DNA from: Isoptericola sp. BMS4 | GTDB lineage: Bacteria > Actinomycetota > Actinomycetes > Actinomycetales > Cellulomonadaceae | Assembly (NCBI RefSeq): GCF_011634835.1 | Contig: NZ_SIRP01000001.1 | Coordinates: forward strand, 2,397,679 to 2,461,678 | Length of the DNA stretch: 64,000 bases | Direction of reading: 5' to 3' | Shown here: one piece after another, positions 1-8,493 of the stretch | How positions within the stretch are numbered: position 1 is the first letter of the stretch | Layout: each line of letters begins with the position of its first letter | The notes under the pieces: generated by a model | The model's database searches: none | What the model was told of the DNA's origin: nothing | Seen by the model: only the letters and a program-made list of their open reading frames with translations | Position numbers and translations under genes: made by a program

Positions 1-495
1 CGCGTGGGGCAGCACGACGGCACGGAGCGGATCCGGCAGATCCGGCAGCTCGACTCCGGCCACCACTTCACGCTGGTGTGCTCGAGCTTCGCGCAGCTCG
101 GCCAGCTGGTGCACCTCGACAACAGCGCGTTCCGCGCGATCAAGGCCGCCACCCCGGGCCCGTACACGTTCATCCTCCCCGCGACCGGCGAGGTCCCGCG
201 CCGGCTGGCCCACCCCAAGAAGAAGACCGTCGGGGTGCGCATCCCGGACTCGCGCCTGGTGCAGGCGCTCCTGCGCGAGCTCGGCGAGCCGCTGCTGTCC
301 TCGACGCTGATCCTGCCGGGGGAGTCCCAGCCCATGACGGAGGGCTGGATGGTCAAGGACGAGCTGGACCGCGTCGTCGACGTCGTCGTCGACTCCGGGG
401 ACGTCGTCGCCGAGCCGACCACGGTCGTCGACTTCTCCGCCGGGTACCCCGAGGTGGTGCGGGCCGGCGCGGGGGACACGTCGCGCTTCGAGTGA
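1..495 (+). CDS. YciO/YrdC/Sua5-family protein, 5' end outside window
   Basis: The frame is open from the first base and ends at a stop at 495, so about 165 C-terminal residues are present and the N-terminus is missing. The sequence resembles E. coli YciO: the IRQLDSGHHFTLVC block, TPGPYTFILPAT, the basic HPKKKTVGVRIP segment, GEPLLSSTL, and a final PTTVVDFS...VVRAGAG. YrdC/Sua5-fold proteins bind ATP and tRNA. Sua5 makes the threonylcarbamoyl adenylate used for t6A at tRNA position 37, while the YciO branch has a less certain role. The GEPLLSSTL and PTTVVDF patterns favour YciO over true Sua5, and there is no C-terminal Sua5 domain. Confidence 0.85.
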   Translation, partial: RVGQHDGTERIRQIRQLDSGHHFTLVCSSFAQLGQLVHLDNSAFRAIKAATPGPYTFILPATGEVPRRLAHPKKKTVGVRIPDSRLVQALLRELGEPLLSSTLILPGESQPMTEGWMVKDELDRVVDVVVDSGDVVAEPTTVVDFSAGYPEVVRAGAGDTSRFE

Positions 496-577
496 CCGGT
501 CCGCCGGCCTGAGGCCACCACCGCGCAGGGCCCGTGGCGGGCGCGAGACGACGACGCCGCCGGTGCCCGCGCGCCGC

Positions 578-583
578 TAGGGT
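578..583 (+). promoter_or_regulatory. -10 element of a probable leaderless promoter
   Basis: TAGGGT ends 7 nt before the ATG at 591. This places the expected transcription start on the start codon, and no Shine-Dalgarno sequence is present. Confidence 0.6.
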
Positions 584-590
584 GCTGGCC

Positions 591-1997
591 ATGAGCGAGA
601 CCGGACTGGCGCAGGCACACGACAAGATGACCGCGGCGGGGGTCGCTCCCGCGGCGATCGAGACGTTCACCCGCTTCTACGGGCTGCTGGCCTCCGGGGA
701 GACGGGGCTGGTACGGGAGGCCGACGTCGAGCCGCTGACGGGCCTCCCGCGGCACGCCGACCTGGACGTCTCCGACGACGATGCCGCGGCGGCCCTGTCC
801 CGCACGGCCGTCATCAAGCTGAACGGCGGCCTGGGCACGTCGATGGGCATGGACCGGGCGAAGTCCCTGCTCACGGTGCGGCGCACCGCGGCGGGGGAGG
901 ACCTGAGCTTCCTCGACGTCATCGTGCGGCAGGTGCGCGCCGCGCGCGCCGCCACCGGAGCCCGGCTGCCGCTGGTGCTGATGAGCTCCTTCCGCACCCA
1001 GGACGACACCCTGGCGGCGCTGGGCCGCTACGACGACCTGGCTGTCGACGGCCTGCCGCTGGACTTCCTGCAGAACCGCGAGCCGAAGCTCGCCGCCGAC
1101 ACGCTGGAGCCCGTCGAGTGGCCCGCCGACCCGTCGCTCGAGTGGTGCCCGCCCGGGCACGGGGACCTCTACCCGGCGCTGCACGCCTCCGGGGTGGTCC
1201 GCGCGCTCCTCGACGCGGGCTTCCGCTACGCGAGCGTCTCCAACTCCGACAACCTCGGGGCGGTGCCCGACGCGGAGATCGCGGCCTGGTTCGCGTCCTC
1301 CGGCGCCCCGTACGCGGCCGAGATGTGCCGCAAGACGCCGGCGGACGTCAAGGGTGGGCAGCTCGTGGTGCGCCGGTCCGACGGGCGGATCATGCAGCGC
1401 GAGACCGCGCAGACCCACCCGGACGACATGGACGCCGCGCTGGACGCGTCGCGCCACCCCTACTTCCACACGAACAACCTCTGGTTCGACCTCGAGGCCC
1501 TGGCCGCCGAGCTCGACCGCACGGGCGGTGTGCTGGAGCTTCCGCTCATCCGCAACGAGAAGACGGTGGACCCCACCGACCCGTCCTCCACCCCGGTGAT
1601 CCAGATCGAGTCCGCGATGGGCGCGGCCGTCGCTGTCTTCCCGGGGGCGACGGCGATCGAGGTCGGTCGCGAGCGCTTCCTGCCGGTGAAGAAGACCAGC
1701 GACCTGCTCGTCCTGCGCTCGGACGTGTACCGGCTCACCGACGACTACCGGCTCGAGGCGGCGGCAGACGCCCCGCTGGTCTCCCTGTCGAAGGCGTACA
1801 AGGCGATCGGCGACTTCGACGAGCGGTTCGCCGCGGGCGCCCCGTCGCTGCGGGACGCGTCGTCGCTCACCGTCGACGGCGACTGGACCTTCGGCGCCGG
1901 CGTGCGGGTGACGGGCGACGCCGCACTGCCCGACGCGGGACGGCCGGCCACCGTGCCCGACGGGGCGGTCGTCGGCCCGGACGGCGTCACGCCCTGA
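591..1997 (+). CDS. UTP--glucose-1-phosphate uridylyltransferase (UDPGP family)
   Basis: This 468-residue protein belongs to the UGP2-like UDPGP family, not the short bacterial GalU family. It makes UDP-glucose from UTP and glucose-1-phosphate in the cytosol, supplying glycans and, with galE (26666), UDP-galactose. Visible family marks are the nucleotide-binding KLNGGLGTSMGMDRAKSLL loop near residues 74-92, LVLMSSFRTQDDT, the QNREPKL segment, the EWCPPGHGDLYPAL substrate loop and a C-terminal left-handed-helix-like region. The ATG at 591 is preferred over an upstream in-frame start because the 19 extra residues are low-complexity Arg-rich and because TAGGGT sits 7 nt upstream. A perfect palindrome follows the stop codon. 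Confidence 0.9.
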   Translation: MSETGLAQAHDKMTAAGVAPAAIETFTRFYGLLASGETGLVREADVEPLTGLPRHADLDVSDDDAAAALSRTAVIKLNGGLGTSMGMDRAKSLLTVRRTAAGEDLSFLDVIVRQVRAARAATGARLPLVLMSSFRTQDDTLAALGRYDDLAVDGLPLDFLQNREPKLAADTLEPVEWPADPSLEWCPPGHGDLYPALHASGVVRALLDAGFRYASVSNSDNLGAVPDAEIAAWFASSGAPYAAEMCRKTPADVKGGQLVVRRSDGRIMQRETAQTHPDDMDAALDASRHPYFHTNNLWFDLEALAAELDRTGGVLELPLIRNEKTVDPTDPSSTPVIQIESAMGAAVAVFPGATAIEVGRERFLPVKKTSDLLVLRSDVYRLTDDYRLEAAADAPLVSLSKAYKAIGDFDERFAAGAPSLRDASSLTVDGDWTFGAGVRVTGDAALPDAGRPATVPDGAVVGPDGVTP

Positions 1998-2005
1998 CGT
2001 CCTCT

Positions 2006-2067
2006 GTTGTGGGTACGAAGGTGGTGTGGGTTCGCGCGCGAACCCACACCACCTTCGTACCCACAAC
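2006..2067. repeat. 62-bp perfect palindrome between convergent genes
   Basis: Two 31-nt arms meet with no spacer at 2036/2037. The centre is the self-complementary TTCGCGCGCGAA (2031-2042), and the arms carry GGGTACGAAGG and its complement. It begins 9 nt after the uridylyltransferase stop and ends 13 nt before the yigZ stop, so it could act as a bidirectional terminator. It is about twice as long as an ordinary terminator stem, has no loop and has no T-tract. It may also extrude as a cruciform or belong to a dispersed palindromic repeat family. Confidence 0.9.
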
Positions 2068-2079
2068 GGGCGGGGGCGG

Positions 2080-2796
2080 TCAGGCGGGGAGGTCGACGAC
2101 GCGGCTGCCGAGGGTCTCCGGGCGCAGGCCGCCGGCAGAGGCCGCCGCGAGGTCGTCTCCCAGCCGCGGGACGGCGTCGGGCGGGACAAGCAGGGTGAAG
2201 CGAGCGTTCTGGGCGTAGGCCACGTCATCCAGGACGGCGCCGTGCGTGACGGCCCAGTCGCGCAGCAGGTGCTCGATGCGCCCGGCGTCGGCGTGGGGGA
2301 CGCCCACGCCGACCTCGGTGAGCAGGGCGCGGCGCAGGAGGCTCCTGCTCTCGGCCGCGGCGTCGAGCGCGGCCGCGACGGCACCGGAGTAGGCCCGTAC
2401 CAGGCCGCCCGCGCCGAGCTTGACCCCGCCGAAGTATCGGCTGACGACGGCGACGACGTCCGTCACGCGCCGCCGGCGCAGCACCTCGAGCATGGGGACG
2501 CCCGCGGTGCCCGACGGCTCACCGTCGTCCGTGGATCGCTGGGTGTCGGCGTCGGTCCCGACGACGAGCGCGACGCAGTGGTGGCGGGCGTCCCAGAGCT
2601 CCTTGCGCACGCGGGCGACCACGGCGTCGGCCTCCGCGACGGTCGTGGCGCGGGCCAGGTGGGCGAGGAAGCGGGACTTCTTGATGACGAGCTCGTGGTC
2701 CACGGGCCCCGCGAGCGTGCCGTGCAGGGGCCCAGGGGCCGCCGGGCCGGCGCCCGACGTGCCACCGGTCGGCGGGGCGGCGGGCGGTCGGCTCAT
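2080..2796 (-). CDS. yigZ: YigZ/IMPACT family protein
   Basis: This 238-residue protein has the N-terminal UPF0029/Impact domain: KKSRFLAHLAR, the DARHHCVALVVG block, the DGEPSGTAGVPMLEVL motif, and VSRYFGGVKLGAGGLVRAYSGA. A C-terminal DUF1949-like ferredoxin fold follows. The family is widespread; eukaryotic IMPACT regulates Gcn2, but the bacterial function is unsettled. I chose ATG 2796 because it gives the normal family length and because TACCCT lies 6 nt upstream. An upstream in-frame start would add 38 unconserved residues. The gene is convergent with the uridylyltransferase and separated from it by the 62-bp palindrome. Confidence 0.9.
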   Translation of the reverse strand: MSRPPAAPPTGGTSGAGPAAPGPLHGTLAGPVDHELVIKKSRFLAHLARATTVAEADAVVARVRKELWDARHHCVALVVGTDADTQRSTDDGEPSGTAGVPMLEVLRRRRVTDVVAVVSRYFGGVKLGAGGLVRAYSGAVAAALDAAAESRSLLRRALLTEVGVGVPHADAGRIEHLLRDWAVTHGAVLDDVAYAQNARFTLLVPPDAVPRLGDDLAAASAGGLRPETLGSRVVDLPA

Positions 2797-2802
2797 CCGG
2801 CG

Positions 2803-2808
2803 AGGGTA
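2803..2808 (-). promoter_or_regulatory. -10 element of a probable leaderless promoter (yigZ)
   Basis: Read on the minus strand this is TACCCT, 6 nt before the ATG at 2796. Confidence 0.55.
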
Positions 2809-2829
2809 CGACACGCCGGAGGCCGGTCT

Positions 2830-2847
2830 GGAAAAAGTGTGCCAAGC
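2830..2847 (+). repeat. direct repeat, copy 1 (upstream of recombinase-like gene)
   Basis: GGAAAAAGTGTGCCAAGC ends 16 nt before the ATG of the gene at 2864. A near copy lies at 3588-3606, differing only as A versus TA after GGAAAA. The A-run stands out against the GC-rich surroundings. It could be a binding or crossover site for the encoded protein, or a duplicated promoter element. Confidence 0.7.
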
Positions 2848-2863
2848 GCGGGAAGATCGTGCC

Positions 2864-3541
2864 ATGACCAGCGCGCACGAGCAGCCGGCCGAGACACCCG
2901 CCGACGCCACGGCCGCCGGACGCTACCCGCGGCCTCCGGTGTCGTTCGACGAGGCCGAGTGGGTGTGGCGCGAGCTGTCGGTGGAGGCGATGCGGCCGGG
3001 GGCGAAGCCGGAGACGGTGCGGCTGGCGGTGATCGCCGGCCTGACGCGCGCCACGGGCGCCCGGTACGGGGACCTGCTGCGCGTGCGGGCCGAGGACCTG
3101 GACCTCGGCCCCGACCCGGCGGCCTTCGCGCGCCGGGGGCGCGTGGGCGGCAGGCGGGACCCGGGGGAGGGGAGCGTGGTCGTGCGGCACGGCAAGCACC
3201 GCACGGTGCGCGTGCACCGGGTGCCGGGGGAGGTGGTGCTCCTGCTGCGGCACTGGATGGTGGTGCGCACCGAGCTGGCGGCCGAGCTCGAGGGGTCGGT
3301 GCCGCGCGCCCTGCTGCTCACGGTGCACCACACGCACGACAACGGCACCACGGTCTCGAGCGGCCTGCCGATCACGCGGCAGGGGCTGGTCCTGTCGTGG
3401 CGCCGCTTCGTGCACCGGACGAACGCCCGGTTCGGGGCGGTGCGGGCGCCGCTGCCCACACGCTTCGAGCAGGTGCGGCGGGCCTGGGTGGAGGCAGGAG
3501 TGACGGACCCGGGGCGCGAGGTCGTCCAGGGCGAGGGCTGA
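2864..3541 (+). CDS. degenerate tyrosine-recombinase-like protein
   Basis: The 225-residue product looks like the catalytic half of a phage-integrase-type recombinase. The ATGARYGDLLRVRAEDLDL stretch (near residues 63-81) matches the box carrying the first catalytic arginine. The VVVRHGKHRTVRVHRVPGE hairpin matches the region of the catalytic lysine, and SGLPITRQGLVLSWRRF matches the helix before box II. Where the HxLRH motif is expected the protein reads PLPTRFEQVRRAWVEAG, and it ends before any tyrosine helix. It therefore lacks HxxR and the nucleophile and should not cut DNA by the usual chemistry. It may be a DNA-binding derivative or a decaying gene. Start ATG 2864 follows the A-rich repeat. 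An 18/19-bp direct repeat brackets the gene. Confidence 0.55.
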   Translation: MTSAHEQPAETPADATAAGRYPRPPVSFDEAEWVWRELSVEAMRPGAKPETVRLAVIAGLTRATGARYGDLLRVRAEDLDLGPDPAAFARRGRVGGRRDPGEGSVVVRHGKHRTVRVHRVPGEVVLLLRHWMVVRTELAAELEGSVPRALLLTVHHTHDNGTTVSSGLPITRQGLVLSWRRFVHRTNARFGAVRAPLPTRFEQVRRAWVEAGVTDPGREVVQGEG

Positions 3542-3587
3542 GGGCCCCAGGGGGCGTGCGTCGACAGCCTCCTCGGCTCTTCTCTCA

Positions 3588-3606
3588 GGAAAATAGTGTG
3601 CCAAGC
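3588..3606 (+). repeat. direct repeat, copy 2 (downstream of recombinase-like gene)
   Basis: GGAAAATAGTGTGCCAAGC starts 46 nt after the stop codon at 3541. It matches the copy at 2830-2847 apart from one extra base and one substitution in the A-run. Both copies have the same orientation and bracket the whole gene. Confidence 0.7.
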
Positions 3607-3655
3607 ATCATGAAACCCACCAGGCCAGTTGCACCGGCCCGGGAGCAAGGACGAG

Positions 3656-3690
3656 CCAGGGGTGCCCACCACGCCGGTGGGCACCCCTGG
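3656..3690. terminator. hairpin between convergent genes
   Basis: A perfect 15-bp stem (3656-3670 with 3676-3690) closes a 5-nt loop, ACGCC. It lies between the plus-strand gene ending at 3541 and the minus-strand GNAT ending at 3717. There is no T-tract, so termination is inferred from position and stem stability. Confidence 0.7.
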
Positions 3691-3716
3691 TGCCGGGAAC
3701 CGCCGCCGGCCGGCCC

Positions 3717-4391
3717 TCAGTCCGTCGGGATGCCGAGGAGCGGGGCCGTGGGGGAGTGCGAGGGCAGCTCGCTGAAGCCGTACCGGTCGTAGAACGCGCG
3801 GGCCCCGGTGTTCCCCGGGTCCATGCCGAGGTGCACGCCGGGGACGCCCCGCTCGGCGAGCGCGGCGCGGAGCGTGTCCATGAGGGTGCGGCCGAGGCCC
3901 CGTCCCTGGGCCTCGGGGAGCAGGTCGATGTGCAGGTGCGCCGGGTAGCGGTCGAGCTCGTCGTCGGTGAGGCCGCGCACCATGCGCGTCGGGTCGGCGC
4001 CGGCGGCGAGGAGGGCGGGCTCGGTGAAGCGGGGCTCGTGGCCCGTGGGCGGCCCCGGCTCGGGGTGCCGCGCCACGAACCCCGGGCCCCACGCGCGCTG
4101 CCACCACGCCACGAAGTCGCGGGTGTCGGCGACGCCGATCACGTAGCCGAGCAGCTTGCCGTCGGGGACGTGCAGCACGGCGTCGGCATCCTGGTCCCGG
4201 GCGGGGGGAGCGTCCGGGTCGACGACCACGAACGCCAGGTCCGGGGCGTACTCGAGGTACGGCAGCGCGAAGACCTCGGGCATGAGCAGGTCGTCCGAGT
4301 AGAGGCCACGCGCGTCCGCGCCGCCGGCGGCGGTGCGGGTGCAGACCTCGGCGACGGCGGCGCGGTCGGTGGGGCGAGAGGTTCGGATCAC
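3717..4391 (-). CDS. GNAT-family N-acetyltransferase
   Basis: The 224-residue protein ends in a GNAT acyl-CoA-binding core: HLHIDLLPEAQGRGLGRTLMDTL carries the R/Q-x-x-G-x-G/A pyrophosphate loop (QGRGLG), followed by GVHLGMDPGNTGARAFYDRYGFSEL. The long N-terminal part with YLEYAPDLAFVVVD resembles the acetyltransferase-like domain found near bacterial O-GlcNAcase proteins, so the substrate may be unusual or absent. It lies 22 nt downstream of dps on the same strand and could be cotranscribed with it. The substrate cannot be told from sequence. Confidence 0.8.
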   Translation of the reverse strand: MIRTSRPTDRAAVAEVCTRTAAGGADARGLYSDDLLMPEVFALPYLEYAPDLAFVVVDPDAPPARDQDADAVLHVPDGKLLGYVIGVADTRDFVAWWQRAWGPGFVARHPEPGPPTGHEPRFTEPALLAAGADPTRMVRGLTDDELDRYPAHLHIDLLPEAQGRGLGRTLMDTLRAALAERGVPGVHLGMDPGNTGARAFYDRYGFSELPSHSPTAPLLGIPTD

Positions 4392-4413
4392 GCCGCCATC
4401 ATGCCGGACGCGC

Positions 4414-4983
4414 TCAGCCGGCCGACTCCCGGGCCCGGCGCGCGGCGTCGAGCTCCGACGTCGCGCCGGAGGTCGAGATCTCGCCGCCCGCGCTCTCCAG
4501 GTGCGCGCGCACGAACCAGTGGAAGAGCTCCAGGTCGTGCAGGTGCCCGATGAGGAGGTCGTTGGTGACGTCGTCGAGCTCGGCGGTGTCCGCCGCCGCC
4601 TTGCGGTGCGCGGAGATCACGCCCTGGTAGACCTCGTCGAGCGCACCGAGGTGCTCGATCGCCGTGGCGCGCCGCAGGTGGTAGTCCTCCCAGGTCCGTG
4701 CCGCGACGAGGGCGCCCGGCGTGCCGACGGGCGAGACGCCGAGGGTCGCGATGCGCTCGGCGACGGCGTCGGTCATTCCTCGCACGGCGTCGACCTGCGG
4801 GTCGAGCATCTCGTGCACGGCGATGAAGTGCGGCCCCACGACGTTCCAGTGCACGTGCTTGAGCGTGAGGTGCAGGTCCGTCAGGGAGTTGAGGCGTTCC
4901 TGCAGGATCCGGGCGACCGTGTCGCCGTCCTCGCGGGACAGCGACGGCACGGTGTAGCGGGCGGTGTTCGTCTGGTCGGCCAT
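4414..4983 (-). CDS. dps: Dps-family DNA-binding ferritin-like protein
   Basis: At 189 residues it has Dps size and motifs. LTLKHVHWNVVGPHFIAVHEMLDPQVDAVR (near residues 39-68) carries the ferroxidase His, Asp and Glu residues shared between subunits; the four-helix bundle continues through ERIATLG and ELFHWFVRAHLES. Dps dodecamers oxidise Fe(II) with peroxide, store iron and often coat DNA in stress or stationary phase. The polar tail ELDAARRARESAG may be the DNA-contacting extension. The start at 4983 is preceded by GGGACGGAG as a weak ribosome binding site. It is separated by 30 nt from the operon ending at 5014. Confidence 0.92.
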   Translation of the reverse strand: MADQTNTARYTVPSLSREDGDTVARILQERLNSLTDLHLTLKHVHWNVVGPHFIAVHEMLDPQVDAVRGMTDAVAERIATLGVSPVGTPGALVAARTWEDYHLRRATAIEHLGALDEVYQGVISAHRKAAADTAELDDVTNDLLIGHLHDLELFHWFVRAHLESAGGEISTSGATSELDAARRARESAG

Positions 4984-5013
4984 CGGGTGCTCCGTCCCTC
5001 GTGCGGGGTCTGG

Positions 5014-5607
5014 TCACTCGCCATCGTGCCCGCCCACCACGAGCCACGCGACCGCAACCAGGGCCACCGCCGCGAGGGCGACGAGCCCGTCGACCGGGTG
5101 GCCCGCGACCGCCCAGGAGAGCGCCCCGACGGCGAGGGTGGCGAGGGCCACGGCGAGGTCCCGGCGTGCCGTGCGGCGCAGTGCCGTGACCCCGACGAGG
5201 TCGCCCGGGCCGACCTGCTGCGCCCACCAGCCGAGGCGCACCGTCGCGTACCCGAGCGGGGCGAGCCAGAGCGCGGCGGGGTCGAACGGCGCGCCCGGCG
5301 AGAGGACGAGGACGACGGCCGCGACCACCACCGCCACGTGCGTGGGTCCCGGGCCGGGCCGGAGAGCCGTCCACGCCGCGAGGGCGAGAGCGACCGTCAC
5401 GAGGATGCCGGTGTCCACGGGGGTGCGGGCGCCCGCGAGCACCACGAGCAGGGGCGTGGCGACGGTCGCGGCCGCACGGAGCGTCCAGCCGGGGACGCGC
5501 GCGCCGACGCCGACCCGCACCCGGGGGAGCGGCCGGTCGCGGCGCCACCACCGGCGCGCGAGGGCGCGCACGCGGGGTGGGACGACGGCCCGGGCGACGC
5601 CGCTCAT
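5014..5607 (-). CDS. membrane protein of the MoxR/DUF58 operon
   Basis: The 197-residue protein is unrecognised. It starts with a cationic segment (PPRVRALARRWWRRDRP) followed by about six hydrophobic stretches rich in Ala, Val and Leu, so it is probably an integral membrane protein with a positive-inside N-terminus. Its ATG overlaps the DUF58 stop by 4 nt (ATGA at 5604-5607), which indicates translational coupling and a shared role. In related operons this last position is held by small membrane proteins or transglutaminase-like proteins; no transglutaminase motif is visible here. Confidence 0.75.
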   Translation of the reverse strand: MSGVARAVVPPRVRALARRWWRRDRPLPRVRVGVGARVPGWTLRAAATVATPLLVVLAGARTPVDTGILVTVALALAAWTALRPGPGPTHVAVVVAAVVLVLSPGAPFDPAALWLAPLGYATVRLGWWAQQVGPGDLVGVTALRRTARRDLAVALATLAVGALSWAVAGHPVDGLVALAAVALVAVAWLVVGGHDGE

Positions 5608-6931
5608 CGGGCGCCGGCCCCGTGCCGGCGGGAGGCGCGCACGAGGGTCTCCAGGACGACCGGCGCCCGGTCCCGAGCGGATCCCGCCCAGCGGACCACC
5701 GGGACACCCTCGGCGACCGTCCGGCGCAGTCGGTCCTCGCGCTCCATGCGGGTGACGCGCCACGCCATGCGCATGTGCTCCTCGTGGGTGGGCCGGACGT
5801 CGGGCAGGGTGTCGACGAGCACCACCGGGTGTCCGTGCGCCCGCCACGCACGCACGAGGTGCACGGGCTCGTCGTCGAGCACGGTGGAGAACAGGTACAC
5901 GATGGCGTCCGCGGGCAGCCGCGGCGCGCGCAGCCGGTGCGCCGGCGTGCCGACCGCGTGGCTCAGCGCGAGCCCGTGGAGCACCCTTCGCAGGTGACGC
6001 TGCCCCGCGGCGGGCGGCAACGGCCGACGACGGCGGCCGAGGTCGTCGAGCCCGACCCGGTCGCCTGCGGTGACGAGGGCGGACGCCACCGACGCGGCCG
6101 CGTGCCGCGCGAGGTCCAGCGAGGTCGCCTCGTCGACGCGCTGCGGCCCGGTGCCGCGCCACGTGCGCAGGTCGGGGCCGACGTCGTCGCGGGAGTCCAG
6201 CACGAGCACGGCGGTGGCCTCGGCGGTGGCGTACGTGCGGCGCACGTAGAGGGTCTCGAGGTCGGGCGAGCGGCGCGCGGTGGTCCGCCAGTCCACCCGG
6301 TGCAGGCGGTCGCCGGGGGTGAACGGGTGGACGTCCCGCAGCTCGTCGCCGTCGCCGAGGCGGCGCGCCGTGTGCGGGCCGGTGAGCCCGCGCAGCCGCC
6401 GGGGTAGCGGGACGCGTCCCAGGCGCATGACGGTGGGGAGCACGACGCGCTCGCCCGCGTCGACGCTCACCGGCTCGCAGGCCGTGGCCCCGCCGGCGCC
6501 GAAGGCTCGCACGTCCACCCGGAAGGTGGGCTGGGGCCCGGTGCGCACCGTGCGCAGGCCGAGGTCGAGCTCGCGCGGGGCGCCCTCGACCACGACGGTC
6601 GTGGTCCGGTGCCCGGGGGCGGAGACGCGGGCCTGCACCACCTCGGCGGCCGGAGGCGGGTCGAGATGGAGCCGCGCCCGGATGTTCTCCGGCGCCTGCT
6701 CGCCCGGGTCGGCGAGGTCGGAGAACCGGGCGGGCGACCCGGGCTGCGCCGGTGCGGCGCCGCGACGTCCCGGGCGGGCCGACCACACGACGCCCAGGAG
6801 CAGCGGGACGCCGAGCAGCGCGACGTCCGCGCGGCCGGCGAGGAGGCCCAGGGCGAGCACCAGCACTCCGGCGACGATGCCGGAGGGTGCCTGCGGCGTG
6901 CGACGCCACCCGGGTGGTGGCGGTGTCGCGG

Positions 6932-6935
<4 letters not shown>
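5604..6935 (-). CDS. DUF58 domain protein
   Basis: The 443-residue protein has two hydrophobic N-terminal segments, then an extracytoplasmic-like beta region, and the DUF58 hallmark GDELRDVHPFTPGDRLHRVDWRTTARR. A degenerate von Willebrand-A-like fold follows (TAVLVLDSRDDVG near the MIDAS position, DAIVYLFSTVLDDEPV later). DUF58 proteins are encoded with MoxR ATPases, which are thought to act on VWA-type substrates as chaperones in envelope or cofactor-maturation processes. The start at 6935 overlaps the moxR stop by 4 nt. Confidence 0.88.
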
Positions 6936-7944
<1,009 letters not shown>

Positions 7945-7948
<4 letters not shown>

Positions 7949-8493
7949 GCGGGTGACCTTCCGTGGGAGGGGTGCTCAGGTCGTCGGTCTCTCGCCCGGG
8001 GTCTCGCGTCGGGCGGCTCGTCGAGGGCGTCCAGGGCGTCGAGCCAGCGGTGGACCTCGGCCCGGCTCGCCGCACGCGGACCGGTGAGTCCGTCGACCAC
8101 GTCCGCCCCGAGCAGGCGGTCGGCCGCGGCCCGGTCGCGCGAGCCCGGCCCGGCGGCGAGGTCGATCCCGCGGTCGCGGAGCCGCGCGGACGCGAGGGCG
8201 AGCACGCGTCGGCGCATCCTGTCCCCGACCGCGCCGCTGCTGGTGAACGTCGCCCAGCCGAGGTCGCTCACGTCCTTGCGTGCGCCCTCCCGGCGGTGCT
8301 CGGGCACCTGCGGCCACTGCGCCACCCGCCCGGCGTCGACGGCGCGCCACACGAACGCCACGGCCGCCACGGTGACGGGCAGCACCGCGGCGTGGACGGG
8401 GTCGAGCACGCCGAACCCGGCCAGCAGGCCCCCGGCCGCGAGCGCCGGGAGGCCGACGGTGAGGGCGGCGCGGCGTCGTGGGGTGCGGGTCAT
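7945..8493 (-). CDS. membrane-anchored protein of the MoxR operon
   Basis: The 182-residue product has two N-terminal hydrophobic helices (LPALAAGGLLAGFGVLD and VLPVTVAAVAFVWRA) followed by a basic, charged cytosolic-looking domain with SDLGWATFTSSGAVG and a C-terminal Arg/Asp-rich tail. I do not recognise a named family. Actinobacterial MoxR operons often carry such a gene between the DUF4129 protein and moxR. It overlaps both neighbours by 4 nt (ATGA), so it is very likely part of the same complex or pathway. Confidence 0.75.

Noticed and set aside
353-670. Minus-strand open frame overlapping the end of the YciO-type gene and the next promoter
   Set aside because: The translation is a low-complexity Arg/Pro run, the antisense shadow of GC-rich coding DNA, with no start context or motif.
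2026-3792. Long plus-strand open frame (588 codons) across yigZ, the recombinase-like gene and the GNAT end
   Set aside because: It is antisense or out of frame to three supported genes, is Arg/Gly/Ala-rich without domains, and is explained by high GC with few stop codons.
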